From assembly GCA_002007465.1 (NCBI GenBank), contig LNAC01000338.1, forward strand, positions 240,233-304,232: a stretch of DNA of 64,000 bases. The letters are read 5' to 3'. Source of the stretch: Ailurus styani (taxonomy: Eukaryota > Chordata > Mammalia > Carnivora > Ailuridae). The number at the start of each line of letters is the position of its first letter. Positions within the stretch are counted from its first letter, which is position 1. Shown piece after piece: positions 9,098-23,700 of the stretch. The notes under the pieces were generated by a model. It was given only the letters and a program-made list of their open reading frames with translations. It searched no databases and was not told the DNA's origin. The translations under genes and the position numbers were made by a program.

Positions 9098-12000
9098 GTA
9101 AGAAATTAAATCTAAGAAATGTTGGAATGAGAACAAAATGGTTTAGTGAAAGGTTGGTTTATTGGCAGGTTAAAAATTTTTTGGTGGGGGGCGCAGGTTA
9201 AAATTGAAACCATATAAGGTGGAAATATATGGAACTGAAAAGCTTTTTTTTTTTTTTTAACAATTTTGTATAACATTGCCTGTTTTAGTGATAAGATGGT
9301 AGGTTCAGGTAGCATAGAGAAATGAGTAGAGTGATGTGATGAAACTGGGAGTCTGGAGCTCTGGTATCTGCCTTTAGTTAATGACTTGGCAAGTCACCCC
9401 ACTGACTGTTTTGGAGCCTCACTTTTCTGATGTATAAATAAGCAGTTTTATTTTTTGTCTGTCTGAAAAATATCATGCATTTTTATTTTTTAAAATTTAT
9501 TTTTTTTCTTTTTTTAAGTAGGCTCCATGCCCAACATGGATCTTGAACTCACATCCCTGAGATCAAGAGTCCCATGCTGTATGACTGAGCCAGGTGCTCA
9601 TCATACTTTTTTTTTTTTAAAAGAAGATACAAAAAGGGGCACCTGGGTGACTCAGTGGGTTAAGCCTCTGCCTTCAGCTCAGGTCATGATCTCAGGGTCC
9701 TGGGATCGAGCCCTGCATCGGGCTCTCTGCTCACCAGGGAGCCTGCTTCCCTCTCTCTCTGCCTGCCTCTCTCCCTGCTTGTGATCTCTCTTTCTGTCAA
9801 GTAAATAAATAAAATCTTAAAAAAAAAATGATAAAATATAATACAGTGTTTGGATTAGATGGATGCTTTTCAAAATGTATTACAAATATTTCCCCATGTG
9901 GCTACAGTGGCTGTCTTGGGGGTGATTGGGAGCAAGTTTAGTGAGGTTGGCTCTACATCTAGCAGTGAGAGAGTAGTTTAGCCAGAGTCACTCAAGTGTT
10001 TTTATAAAGGATTTTGCTGAAGGAATGTTCTACTGCTTTAAAAATAAATAAATTAAAAAAAAAAAAGTCTAGTTGAAGTCCTCAGGCAGTCCAGCTTAAT
10101 CATTATCACTTCATGATTCCAGAACTGTTTGTGAAAACTGGGTGTAGTCTTGGATGTTAAGCTTCCTATTTTGGTGTGTTTAACCCACGTGAGTCACAAG
10201 AAAGAGCAACTCTTCCTTGCTGAAATGAAACTTAGGATGCAGCTAATAATTTCCTGAGAGTTTGTTTAGTGATGTACAAGTGCTCTTATGGAAAGATAAA
10301 AAAGCAAAGCAGAAGTGACTATTATGTTTAACTTACTAAATTGTGGTAGAAGGGAAGAGATATTGAAGAAGGAAAATACTTTGACTCAGAGTGGTGGAAG
10401 AGTTGAGCCAGATAAAAAGTTTTTTAATTGCCTTTTCTTTTTATTTAGGCTGTCAGCAGAATTAGGATATAGTCAGAGAAACTGCTGGTTGCAATATTCT
10501 TTCCCTGATCAGAATTAAGATTTCATTTCTAAGAGCATGTCTTGCCTTATAGGGTATTTTTTTCTACTATGCCACTATCATTTTCTGCCAATTTAAAAAC
10601 TGTTTTAGCTTTGCGTTTTATACTATTACTGATACAAAATAATCAGCGATACAGATAATCACAAGAAAACATTGTGATTGTTTAAAAAAACACATATTGG
10701 CAATGTCATCAGTTAAGATACTCTCATTCTATCAGTTCTCCAATTTGAAGGAGTCTCAAGGCCAGGACAATATATAAATAACTATGATAAGGGAGTTTTA
10801 AAAAAAAAAAAGGTAAGGTAATGGAAAGCTAACGAAAACAGGATTATTCAAAGCCAAAGCAATTTATTTAAAGAAGGATTAGCATGGAAGGGTGACTAAG
10901 CCAGCACAGACCTCCCATTTCAGTAACCCTGTTTAAATTCTAGGTTTAAAATTTTTGTTTTTAAAGCCGTATTTCGGTTGTTCCCTGAGAAAAGTTAAGG
11001 TAAACTTCAAAGCGTGAGAGGCCGGGGTGCCAGCCTGGCTCAGTTGGTAGAGCATGCAACTCTTGATCTTGGGGTTGTGAGTTCAAACCCCACATTGGGC
11101 ACAGAGTTTACTAAAAATAAAAAAATAATAAATAAAAAAATTTTAAAAGCGAGGGGCACCTGGCTGGCTCAGTAGGTAGAGCGTCTGCCTACGACTCAGG
11201 TGGTGATCCCAGGAGGATCAAGCCCTGCATCCCTGCATCGGACTCCTTGCTGGAGAGGGAGGGGAGGCCTGCTTTTCCCTCTCCCACTCCCCCTGCTTGT
11301 GTTCCCTCTCTCACTTTATCTCTGTCAAATAAATAAATAAAATCTTTAAAAGCAAAACAAAACAAAAATAAAAAATAAGAAATTTGGGCATCTGGCTGGC
11401 TCCATCAGAGTGTGCAATTCTTGATCTCAGGGTTATAAGTTCAAGCCCCATTTTGGGCACGGAGCCTACTTAAAAAAATGTTTTAAGTAAAAAAAAAAAA
11501 GAACTGTCATTAGATCCACTGGGCCAGTAAGAGGAGGAGTTTGTTGTTATTGAAGATGTTCTTACATGTCCTCTCTCTTCTCTGGGGGGAGAGTGTGGTT
11601 CTAGGGAATAGGAACTTCAATGTTAGAAGTTTTTTTTTTTTTTTTAAATTTAATTTAATTTAATTTTTTTTAAAGATTTTATTTATTTATTTGACACAGA
11701 GAGAGAGATTACAAGTAGGCAGAGAGGTAGGCAGAGAGACAGGGAGAGGAGGAAGCAGGCTCCCTGCTGAGCAGAGAGCCCGATGCGGGCCTCGATCCCA
11801 GGACGCTGAGATCATGACCTGAGCCGAAAGCAGAGGCTTTAACCCACTGAGCCACCCAGGCGCCCAATGTTAGAAGTTTTTGACTTACAAGTGTGCTTGG
11901 CTGGCTCAGTCCGAAGAGCACATGACTCTTGATCCCGGGGTCATGAGTTCAAGCCCCATGTTATAGAGATTACTAACAACAACAACAACAAAAAACCTTT

Positions 12001-15000
12001 GACTTTTATTTTTGCATGTAATAATGAATTGATTTCTGGCTCATTGTGTTCAGCATTTAGAAGGCTACTAGGAATTTTCTGGAAGCCTTGGCTTGTCTTT
12101 CGTCATTTTTATCTAAAGTGAAATTTCATCTCTAATTTGTTAGTCCCTCTTTGGAGCTTTTAGCAGTTTTATCTAGATATGGAGTTGTGTTCTCATCTCA
12201 TTTAAAACATCTTGACTTTATCTGTATGATAGGAAGCATGTATATTCGTGTTTTGTCTGGTTGGAATGTTTGGTTGGGACTGTCTTGGAAGTTAAATTTA
12301 AAAAGAAAACCAGCAGACAACTGTTTCACGTATGTAATTGTTGCAAATATCTTTTTCTTTCAAGGTTTCTTTCAAAGTTTCCCAAGAGGTGAAAATGTAT
12401 CATAGTAAATACTCTATGGTACCACCTGACAGCTGCTTTTGATTCTTTTTGCTTTATGTTATTATTATGTGGTCCTTAATATTAGTGGCCTTGGGTATAT
12501 AGAATGTTCTGTGTCAATAGGTTATCCTGACTAGCCCTGTAAAATAAAAACTGTAGACATATTTTCTTGATTTTTGCTGTTGAAAGAAAATTACTGTAAA
12601 AATTATGAATCTCAGCTCCGTAAGCAGTAATTATTAGGTTTAATTTTTTGTGGCGTTTGTGCACATATGATTCACAATCATGATATAGCTCTACTTTAAT
12701 TTTGTTGGTGTACATTTAATGTAGCCACTCACTTCTTTAAACAGTTTGATTTTTTTTTTTTATTTTTTAAAGATTTTATTTATTTATTTGACAGAGTGTG
12801 ACAGTGAGAGGGGAAATACAAGCAGGGGGAGTGGGAGAGGGAGAAACAGGTTTCCCTCTGAGCAGGGAACCTGATGTGGAGCTTGATCCCAGGACCATGG
12901 GATCATGACCTGAGTCTAAGGCAACCGATTAACCACTGAGCCACCCAGGATCCCTCTTTAAACATTTTTAATGATTTTTTTTTTTTACTGTTTTATAACC
13001 CTAATGAAAATCTTCATAATTCCAAGAGTGAGATTACCTGCTTAAAGACTGTGCTGTGGTCCTAGAAACACATTTTCAGCCTATTTTTAAGCAGTTTACA
13101 GTACCATTGGTAACATAATAGAATACTAGTTTCACAACATCTTTATTAGTGGAATTTACTAATTTCAATTTTTGTTAATTTAATAGGTTTAGATCATAAC
13201 TTTGATTTATAGCCCTTGTATATTTTTCACTAAAAAAAAAAATAAAACGGTGCCTGGGTGGCTCACTTGGTTAAGCGACTGCCTTTGGCTCAGGTCATGA
13301 TCCTGGACTCCTGGGACCGAGTCCCACATTGGGCTCCCAGCTCCATGGGGAGTCTGCTTCTCCCTTTGACCTTCCCCCCTCTCATGCGCTCGCTCTCGCT
13401 CTCTCTTTCTCTCTCTCTCAAATAAATAAAATCTTTTAAAAAAAAGCAACCAATTAATTTAAAACCACTGGTTTCCTCAGAAAGCTAGCAATTTTGGAGA
13501 AATAGGGGAAGTTAAATCTTTCAAGATATTGGTAGTTTCCCTCTTTATCCAGTTGAGGTTTCTTCCCATCTCACAGTTGATTATTCTTCTGTGTATAAGA
13601 GCCTCCTTGATAGTTTCACCATTGGGTGGAAATGAATTTGCATTTATTTGGTCTTTTGGTCTTTCAGACTGGGAGTATGACTAGCTGGAGGCACATCAGT
13701 CATCCAAGTTTGAAATGTTTCTTACACTATGTATGAAGATTAAAACTCTAAGAGAGAAATAAGCTATTTACAATTTAGTGTGGAAGAGCATTCCTATAGT
13801 ATTTAGCTTTGTAGGCTAAATAGAATATTTAAAAATTTGTTATCTGTATTGATTCTGTTCAGTATTTTTCTGAAATTTTATTCTAGGTGATATACTTATA
13901 GACTCTTTCTGTCTTTATTTTTAATTTAAATTCAGTCAATTAACATGTAGTGTGTTACTAGTTTCAGAGGTAGAGATCAGTGATTCATCAGTCTTATGTA
14001 ATACCCAGTGCTCATTATATCACATGCCCTCCTTCATGTCCACCCTACCCCCAACAACAATCAGCAACCCTCTGCTCCAGCAACCCTGTTTGTTTCCTAT
14101 GATTGAGAGTCTCTTATGGTTTGTCTCCCTTTCTGATTTTATCTTGTTTTATTTTTTCTTCTCTTCCCCTATGATCCTCTGTTTTGTTTCTTAAATTCCT
14201 TATAGGAGTGAGATCATAGGATAATTGTCTTTCCTGATTGACTTATTTCGCTTAGCATATACCCTCTAGTTCCATCCACATCATTGAAATGGCAGGATTT
14301 CATTTTTGATGGCTGAATAGTATTCCATTGTATATATACACCATATTTTCTTTATCCATTCATGTTTTCTTTAAGTAATCTCTACACCTAACATGGGCCT
14401 CAAACTCAAAACCCCAGGACTAAGAGTCACAAGCTCTACTGACTGAGCCAGCCAGGCACCTCTAGACACATTCCTGATTTTTTTTTTCTTTCTTTATTTT
14501 TAATTAAGTAGGCTCCATGCCCAACATGGGGCTTGAACTCAGGATGCTGAGATCAAGCATTGTATGTTTTAACCAACTGAGCCAGCCAGGTACCCATAGA
14601 CATTCTTTAAATGCAGTCTTTACCTAGACTAAAATTGGAGTTTTCTAATGGTCATATCCAAATAGTTGAAAGTAAAGACTTTGAATGTTTCTCTAGTTTA
14701 AGTGTACATAAAGTACTCTTGTTAAATTTAAATGCTCTTACTCTTTCACTTAAGATTGTCATTTTCCTCTCTTTTCTGTAACTTAGAGGTGATATTGAAT
14801 TGATTCCCTTAAAAGGAATGGCAAAAAGTAAGACAGGATTTGGGGGAAGGGACTCAGGACTTCATTTTTTTTTTTTAAAGATTTTTTATTTATTTATATG
14901 ACAGAGAGATTACAAGTAGGCAGAGAGGCAGGCAGAGAGAGAGGAGGAAGCAGGCTCCCTGCTGAGCAGAGAGCCCGATGCGGGCCTCAATCCCAGGACC

Positions 15001-17653
15001 CTGGGATCATGACCTGAGCTGAAGGCAGAGGCTTCAACCCACTGAGCCACCCAGGCGCCCTCAGGACTTCATTTTTATACACTTCTGCAGTGAAGTTACA
15101 CCAACAGAACCAGAACATGTTCCTGACTAGTATCTAGCCTGCTTTGAAAGGCACATAGGACATAAGGGAGACAGTTTTTTGTTCCCCACTGACCGACTAT
15201 CCCAATGCTGGCATCTGCTTGTTTGACTTTTAGTGGAATAAAATCTCATGAGGTTAAACCTACCTCAGACCCAGAGTGAAAATAATTGGTAGGCTGTTTT
15301 GTTTTGTTTTTTTTTTAAACAATCCTGGAGTGTATCATTGTGTTTGGTGTGTTTGGGTCATGGATGGTTTTAGAAAAGCCTGGTTCATTTCTTGGAATCT
15401 GACTTCATTTGCTGGTTGTGATTAGCTCTGACATCTAGAAAGTGAGGCTGAGCTTGTAGAGGTAGTACATAGCACTGATCACTCATTGTTGCATAGAAGA
15501 CTTAAAACCTTTGGAAGTTAACCCTTGAAAAGCAGGGGTGTAATAATCATAAGAGTTTACAGACTAGATTTACTAAAGAGAAGTAACTAAGACAAAGATC
15601 AGACAAGCAGATTTTCATGTAATATCGCTGTGCATAGATTAGTCAGTAATGCTTGCCTTTCCCTTTGATCTGTTTCTATAGCAAAAAAGAAATTCCTGTA
15701 TTTAATTTTACCATCCATGAGATCCACTGTCAAAGGAACATTGGTATGTGTCCTATCTGCAAGGAACCATTTCCCAAATCTGACATGGAGAGTCACATGG
15801 CTACAGAACATTGTCAGGTAAACTACCAAGTACTCAAGTGTTCATAACTCTCTTATACTTGCTATTTTGCAATGGCAAGTGATGATGTTGTCACAAAGCC
15901 AATTTACTGATTGTCACTTCTTACCATAGGTGACCTGCAAATGTAATAAGAAATTGGAGAAGAGGCAGTTAAAGAAGCATGAGGTTAGTTTCCCTGTACC
16001 ATGAAGAGCATGAGTTACCCTGGGGCCAATTTTACTGAGATTACTGAGCTACATGCAGAGCAGAAAACCAGTCTGGTTGGGTCTTGGTTCTCTTCCAGCT
16101 CCACAAACACTGTCTCTCAAAGTGTATTTGAGGCTTTGACTTTTTGCTGCCAGATTCAGCTGTGTGGCTACTGCACCCCATGCTCAGGTCTCAGAGCCTT
16201 TCTCTTTGGAACTGAATCTGTCATTTCTGCTGGGGTCTAGCTGGCAGCCTCAGTGAGTGCCAAACCAAGCCCGGGCTTGCCGGTGTGGTACAACCACTCT
16301 AGTACAGAGCCTGCCTAACATCTTGTAATTTTCTTTTGACTTCTTGAGCACTTGGGTCACATGCTGTTTATACCCAAAGCAATTCCTCAGAGTGCATTTG
16401 ATGAGATAGAACATAGTATCATTTGGTCCCTAGTTGAAATAAAACTGGCCATAGTTGAATGAGCGTTGTTTTTGTGAACAAGCATATGAATTCACCAGTT
16501 AAAAAAAATCCCCTATTTAGTCGGTCACATAGTATGTGTATACACATGTAAAGATTTACCAAAGTATGCACTTAGTGCATTTCATTCAGTGTACCTAAAA
16601 TGACAATTTATAATTTTAAAAAGGTAATTCATAATCATTGTAGAGAAATTGGAAAATACAAGAAGAAAACAATAACTATTCATAATTTCACAGCACAGAA
16701 TTAAACATCTTATAAATACTTTGGCACTCTTAATAGTTTTTCTAAGCATTTGACCTATGTTTTACTAGGCCTCACCAGCAAGGGGGGTTATGTTGAGGTC
16801 ACATTAACAATAATGAGTATTTCTCTGGTTCTAATATTTACCTGCTCTATAAAACAACCTCCAGTCAGCTCTCCTGTCTTCCATCCTCTCCACTCCGGCT
16901 ATTTCTGGGGGTAACATGGTAATATACCAATCATTATAAAGATGCAAGTACAAAGTATTTCCTAACATTCCTGCAAGTTAGACCAAGATAGCTGTAGACC
17001 AGAGATTACTTAAAGAATTTTTTAAAATTCTCTTTAAAAAAAGTTTATATTTTATTTGGTGCTCTGGTGGGTTAATAGCACTTTTTAGGGTTGTTAACAA
17101 AGTACTTACTACATTATCTGGTATGTGCCAGCAATATTTTGCTGTTGAGTACTTTTTTTTTTTTGCTGTTGAGTAACTTTAAATCAGTGGCATTTTTCTA
17201 ATAAAATCTTTCTGAATCAGTATTATAGCTACATGGTATATAATTTTAAAGTCACAAAAGCATATATGTAAAAATTGTCTCTTCCATTCCTCTTCCTTAG
17301 GCCCTCTTTAATCATTTTCTTGTGTTTCTACAAGAGATAGTCCATGCATACACAAGTTATGCTAAAAATGTTTAAAGTAGCATTTAGGGTAGAACTACGG
17401 TTTAATTTGTATGAAAAGAAATTTTTGTTCTTTGGCACAGTGGTTGTAAAGTATCTAAACTTTTGAAGTGTTGTTACATTGAAGTTCTGAGTTGAAGTTC
17501 CCAGGTTTGGAATGTGTATATCAGAGTAACATATGACTTTATATCTTTTTAATTTTTTGGTGTTTTAGTTATAATTTCAAAATAAGATTTATTAAAGTTT
17601 TTTTTTTAATATCCCTACCCCCCCTTTTTTAAAGATTCTGTTTATTTGTTCAA

Positions 17654-17702
<49 letters not shown>

Positions 17703-20700
17703 GAAAGGGAAAGAAGCAGGCAGAGGGAGAAGCAGACTCCCTGTTGAGCAAGGAGCCCCATGCAGAACTTGATCCCAGTACCCTGGGATCATGACCTGAG
17801 CCAAAGGCAGACGCTAAACCAATTGAGCCTCCCAGGTGTCCCAGTTTTATAAAAGTTTCATCCTTCATCTGCTGAGTATTTATACTCTAGGGGTCATCTT
17901 TGGTAATTCCTGGTTTATTTGGTCAATTTAAAGCCAGTGCTGTATACAAATATGCAGCAGATTAGAAAAATCAGTGTCTTTCTAAAGGACAGCGTCTTTT
18001 CCTTATTACCAAGTACTTAAGACAGATTGGAGTAGTAAGGGGAAATTGGGCTGGCGAAGTTCTGATAAAGATATTTGAATTGCTGTGCTTTTGCTGTTTG
18101 TTCCTGGGCTTTTCTGGCTGGTTTTGGGTTACTTGGGTTACTTTGTAATGTGTGCACAAAATGATGATAGGGTACCTGAGTAAGTACATTCCTTCTAAGA
18201 GTTTCTTTCCCTTTGTAGAACCTGGTGACAGGGACAAAGATGGAAGCTGTGACTCTTAAATGCATAGAAAAGCATGGCAGGCAAAGCTAGGGTTGGAAGA
18301 GAATATTGACGTAAATAAATATTTTTGGCTTTCCTTTCCCTGTATTAAAGCATAGCCTCTCTTAGATCGGCATATTAACTGCCTTATTACTCTGTGTTGC
18401 AGGAGACTGAGTGTCCTCTACGGCTTGCCCTTTGCCAGCACTGTGATTTGGAACTTTCTGTTCTCAAACTGAAGGACCATGAAGATTACTGTGGTGCCCG
18501 GACGGAGTTATGTGGCAACTGTGGGCGCAATGTCCTGGTGAAAGATCTGAAGACTCATCCTGATGTTTGTGGAAGAGATGGGGAGGAAAAGAGAGATGAG
18601 GTTGCCATGCCTCCTAATGCATATGATGAGTCCTGGGGTCAAGATGGCATCTGGATTGCATCCCAGCTCCTCAGGCAAATTGAGGCTCTGGATCCTCCTA
18701 TGAGGTTACCCCGAAGACCCCTGAGAGCCTTTGAATCAGACCTTTTCCATAGTAGAACTACCAACCAAAGGAACATGACAGCCAGGTTTCCAATTCAGAA
18801 TAATCTATGTGAGTTATGTTTGGATTAGAAAACTGGAATGGTATCAAAAAATCTCAGGGCAAATGGGAACAGGGCTTTGGGAGCAAATAGATCTTAATAC
18901 TAGAAACCTGGTGATTGTAATTAGGTAGCATTAGAAAGACTACCTAACTATAGATTGGAAATAACAGAACCTCTTTTGCTATTGGATTACCATTGGATTA
19001 TATATATATGTATTTTTTTTTAATAAAGATTTTATTTATTTATTTATTTGACGGAGAGAGATTACAAGTAGGCAGAGAGGCAGGCAGAGAGAGAAGGAAG
19101 CAGGCTCCCTGCTGAGCAGAGAGCCTGATGTGGGGCTTGATCCCAGGACCCTGAGATCATGACCTGAGCCGAAGGCAGAGGCTTTAACCCACTGAGCCAC
19201 CCAGGCGCTCCTACCATTGGATTGTAGCTAGTGTTGATGATGATGACGATGTCAATGATAGTCCTATTAATAGCTAGTATTTACTGAGTATACAGTACGT
19301 GCTTCAGGCATTTGTAAAGTGCTTAAAATGTACTAAATGATTTAGTTCTCACAGGCATTCTTAGGTTAGTGGTAGAGCTGGGACTCGAATTCAGGCAGTC
19401 TGGCTCCATGCTTCAAACTATTCTGCTATAGTGCAGAAATATATGAAAAATGTTTAGTACAGTACTTGTCTTACAGCCCAATAATTTTGGGTATTAATAA
19501 AACAATTAGAATAATGAGCCTTTTATCACAGCAGACTTAATGTTTGGAGTCCTATGAGAACAGGAGGGCTAAGCCTCTTTTGTTCCTGCACAAATGCCTG
19601 TAAACCTTGAATATTTGCTAAGCATGGACTTGAGGTAGCAACATCTCTCTCTTTTTTTTAAGATTTATTTTAGAGTGTGGGTGTACACGAGTGGGACGGG
19701 CAGAGGGAGAGAAAATTTCAAGCAGATTCCATGCTGAGTGTGGAGCTCGACATGGGGCTCGATCTCGTGACCCTGAGTTTGGAACCTGAGCAGAAATCAA
19801 GAGTCAGATGCTGAACTGACTGCGACACCCAGGCACCCCTCTAATGTATTTTGAGTACTGGTTATTTATTTTTTCTTCCAGTGGAAGAACAAGAAAGGCA
19901 AGAAAGGAATAGAACCCGACAGCCCCCAAAAGAGGGTGGTGAAGATAGTGCAAACTTGGACTTCATGTTGGCCCTAAGTCTGCAAAATGAAGGGCAGGCC
20001 CACAGTGTGGCAGAGCAGGACTTCTGGAGGGCTATATGTGGTGCAGACCAGTCCGTTGAAGGTTCCAATGCTCTCAATGACATGAAGGGTAGGTTTGTTT
20101 ATTCTGTACTAGCCTCTGTCTCTACAGGTTTTTTAACTGTTACAGTACGTAATTTATATAAAATCAAAAGTTGTTCATGAGATTAGATTTGCCTTTTTTA
20201 TTTTGCTTTTCCCAACTTTTTATTCTTAAAAAATGTCAGAATAGTACAGTGACTGTCTATACCCCTTGTTTATGTTTGCCAATTTTAGTATTTTCCATTT
20301 ATTTTACATGTTTTTATTTCTCCCCCTGAACGATTTAAGAATAAGTTGCAGATATATCTTAAGAACAAGGGTATTATACATAATACACATTACTGTCAGG
20401 AAATTTAACAAAATTTCCCTACTTAAACACAGTATCCTTTGGAGCTTATTTTGTTTTCAAAATCCAGGATTACACATTGTGTTTAGTTCTTTTTAGGTTA
20501 ATTTAGTTTAGGCCCTCCCCCACCCTTTTCTTTTCCTTTTAGTACATTGGTACTTTGAAGAGTCCAGGTTCGTTGTTTTGCAGAATATTTCTTTCATAAT
20601 TTAGATTTGTTCGAATGTTTTCTCATGTTTAGATTCAAGTTACACACTTGTGGCAAAATTCCTACAGTGGTGATGTTGTGTCCTCAACAAGTCAGTTTAT

Positions 20701-23700
20701 GCTATTCACTAAAATGAGATCTATCTGATACCTCCCTTATATGGCTAGCTTTTCCTTTTATAATACCTAGATTCAGGTGGTTATTTTGAGATTGTGGAGG
20801 AATGAGCTATTTACACAGTCTTTTATTTAGCAGTTGTTTGTATTCACTAATATTTCTTGCTTGAATCAGATATAACTGGTGATTGTACAATGGTGATTTT
20901 TCTGTTTTTATCCTTTGTTCTGAATTATTTATTATTCTATGAAGAACTTTGCTCCCCTCCCTGCCTCATTTAAAAACCATTCTGGGGAGCCTGGCTGGCT
21001 GTCTCTGTGACTCTTGATCTCAGGGTCATGAGTTTGAGCCCCATGTTGGGTGTAGAAATTACTAAAAACCAGATTAAAAAAATAAAGAAATAGGGGCACC
21101 TGGGTGGCTCAGTTGTCAAGCGTCTGCCTTTGGCTTGGATCATGATCCCAGGGTCCTGGGATCAAGCCCTACCTTGGGTTCCCTGCTCAGTGGGAAGCCT
21201 GCTTCTCTCCCACTCCCCCTGCTTGTGTTTCCTCTCTTGCTGTCTCTCTGTCAAGTAAATAAAATCTTTAAAAAAAAAACTTAAATTTTTTTTTTAGTAT
21301 TATTGGACTCATGGATTAAAACTAGGTTTTTAAAAAATAAAAGTTGGATTCTGTTTGGTGGAACCACCCCCTTTGAATCTCTTGTTTGGAGAACAGTATA
21401 TTTTAGGTATGCATGTCATACATATATAAAATGCTGGAGGGGCACTTGGGTGGCTCAGTTGGTTAAGCGCCTGCCTTCAGCTCGGGTCATGACCCCAGAG
21501 TCCTGGGATTAGGCCCCACTCCTGCTTGGTGGGGAGCTTGCTTCTCCCTCTGCCTCTCCCCAACCCCAGCTCATGCTCCCTTTCTTGCTCTCTCAGTAAA
21601 TAAATAAATAAAATCTTTTTTTTTTTTTAAATAAAATACTATAGTTGTAAGAGGTTTGGGGGACCTAAATTTAAGCAGCTCTCAGCTATGCGTTTCTTTC
21701 TTTCTTTCGTCCTTTCGTTCTTTCCTCCCTTTCTTTCCTTTCCTTCCTTCCTTCCTTTGATTTGAGAGCGAGCACGAGAGTGGGGAGGAGCAGGGAAAGA
21801 GGGAGAAGCAGACTCCTCTCAATGAGCAGGGAGCCCGATGTGCGACTTGATCCCAGGACTCTGGAATCATGACTCAAGCCAACGGCAGATGCTGAACTGA
21901 CTGAGCCACCCAGGCACCCAGCTATGAGTTTTCTTTATGTCACTAAGTGAAAAAAAACAACTGCAAGAACAGTAGGATAATTCTTAATATTTTACTGATT
22001 TAGATAAAATATGAATCGGTCCTGGTTAAAAGAGGTAAATGGTAGAGTATTATAAGTTTGCTTAAAAGAGGCAAGTAGTAGTGTTAATAGAAACTTGGAT
22101 AATTAATGACATTTTTTTCTTTTTAAAATGTATCTTATTATATTAATGTGAAAAATGTAAATATGTATGTAAAATGTTTTTTTGTTTTGTTTTTAAGAGA
22201 GGGGGGTGTGGGAGGGGCAGACAGAGAGGGAGAGAATCTTTTATTTTATTTTATTTTATTTTATTTTTTTTAAAGATTTTATTTATTTATTTGACACATA
22301 GAGAGAGAAATCACAAGTAGGCAGAGAGGCAGGCAGAGAGAGGGGAGGAAGCAGGCTCCCTGGCGAGCAGGGAGCCCGATGCGGGCCTCGATCCCAGGAC
22401 CCTGGGATCATGACCTGAGCCGAAAGCAGAGGCTTTAACCCACTGAGCCACCCAGGCGCCCAGAGGGAGAGAATCTTAAGCAGGTCTCACCTAGTACAGA
22501 GCCTGATGAGGGGCTCAGTCTCACAACCCTGAGATCATGACCTGAGCTGAAACCAAGAGTCAGTTGCTTAACCAGCTGAGCCACTCAGGTGCTCCAAGTG
22601 TTTTGTTTCTACGATCTACTCTAGACTGTGGCTGGTTAACATGTAAATTCAAAGACTGAATAAGGGGAGTTGGTGGCTCCTGAGAGGGTTATGTCCTTAT
22701 CAGTTGAAAAAACACTGTTTTAGGCTTTATTTTCTTCCTTAAGAAAATGCTGTTTGTATTGTAGAGGGTATTTTTTTAAATTGAAGTATAGTTGACATAT
22801 TAAATTCATTTCAAGTGTACAGCATAGTGATCTAACAATTATATACATTATGAAATGCTTACCACCAATAAGTGTATTACAGTGTTATTAACTATATTTC
22901 CTGAGCTGTACTTTCCATCCCCTTGAGTAGAGGATATTTAAAGACAATTTGCAGGACCCCTGGGTGGCTCAGTTGGTTAACTGTCTGCCTTTGGGCTTGG
23001 GTCATGGTCCCGTGGTCCCGTTTCAGGCTCCTTGCTCATCAGGGTAATCTGCTTCTCCCTCTCCCTCTGCTGCTCCCTGTGCTTGTGCTCTCTTGCTCAC
23101 TCTCAAATAAATAAAATCTTTTAAAATAAGTTTGCATCTGTGATAAAAATGATTGTGTGCGAATTCAGTGGGTGAATCATATGGTATGTGAGTTATATCC
23201 CAATAAATTTGTTAAAGAAAAGAGGGCACCTGGGTGGCTCAGTGGGTTAAAGCCTCTGCTTTCGGCTCAGGTCATGATCTAGGGTCCTGGGATCGAGGCC
23301 TGCATCGGGCTCCCTGCTCAGCAGGGAGCCTGCTTCCCCCTCTCTCTCTCTGCCTGCCTCTCTGCCTCCTTGTGATCTCTCTCCCTCTGTGAAATAAATA
23401 AATAAAATCTTTTAAAAAAAAAAACTTAAAAAAAAGAAAAAAAGAGGTAAAAATCATTAAAAAAAAAATTTAGGATTGTGAAAGAGGGTAAAAGGAAGCG
23501 TTAAGTGTCTTTCTCACCCACTGATAAGTCTCCTGTTTCTCCCCAGAGGTTACCACTTTGAGCAGGTAATTAGGTAACCTTATATTTTTTTGTACAGAAA
23601 AGGATGTGAATATGTAATATAATGAGATTGTTTAAAAGCTGGTTTTATTAGACCTCCTGCATTTTCGGGAGCAGAATAAGGCTTATCAACACAATGTTTG

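Noticed and set aside
11024..11100. tRNA-Lys-like sequence that could be a tRNA gene (also at 11888, 28747)
   Set aside because: The A and B boxes are visible, but the sequence runs into A-rich SINE tails with no pairing acceptor stem. These are SINE heads.
15653..15847. Open frame starting upstream of exon 3
   Set aside because: Only 15682-15817 is exonic. The ends are intron read-through past proper splice sites.
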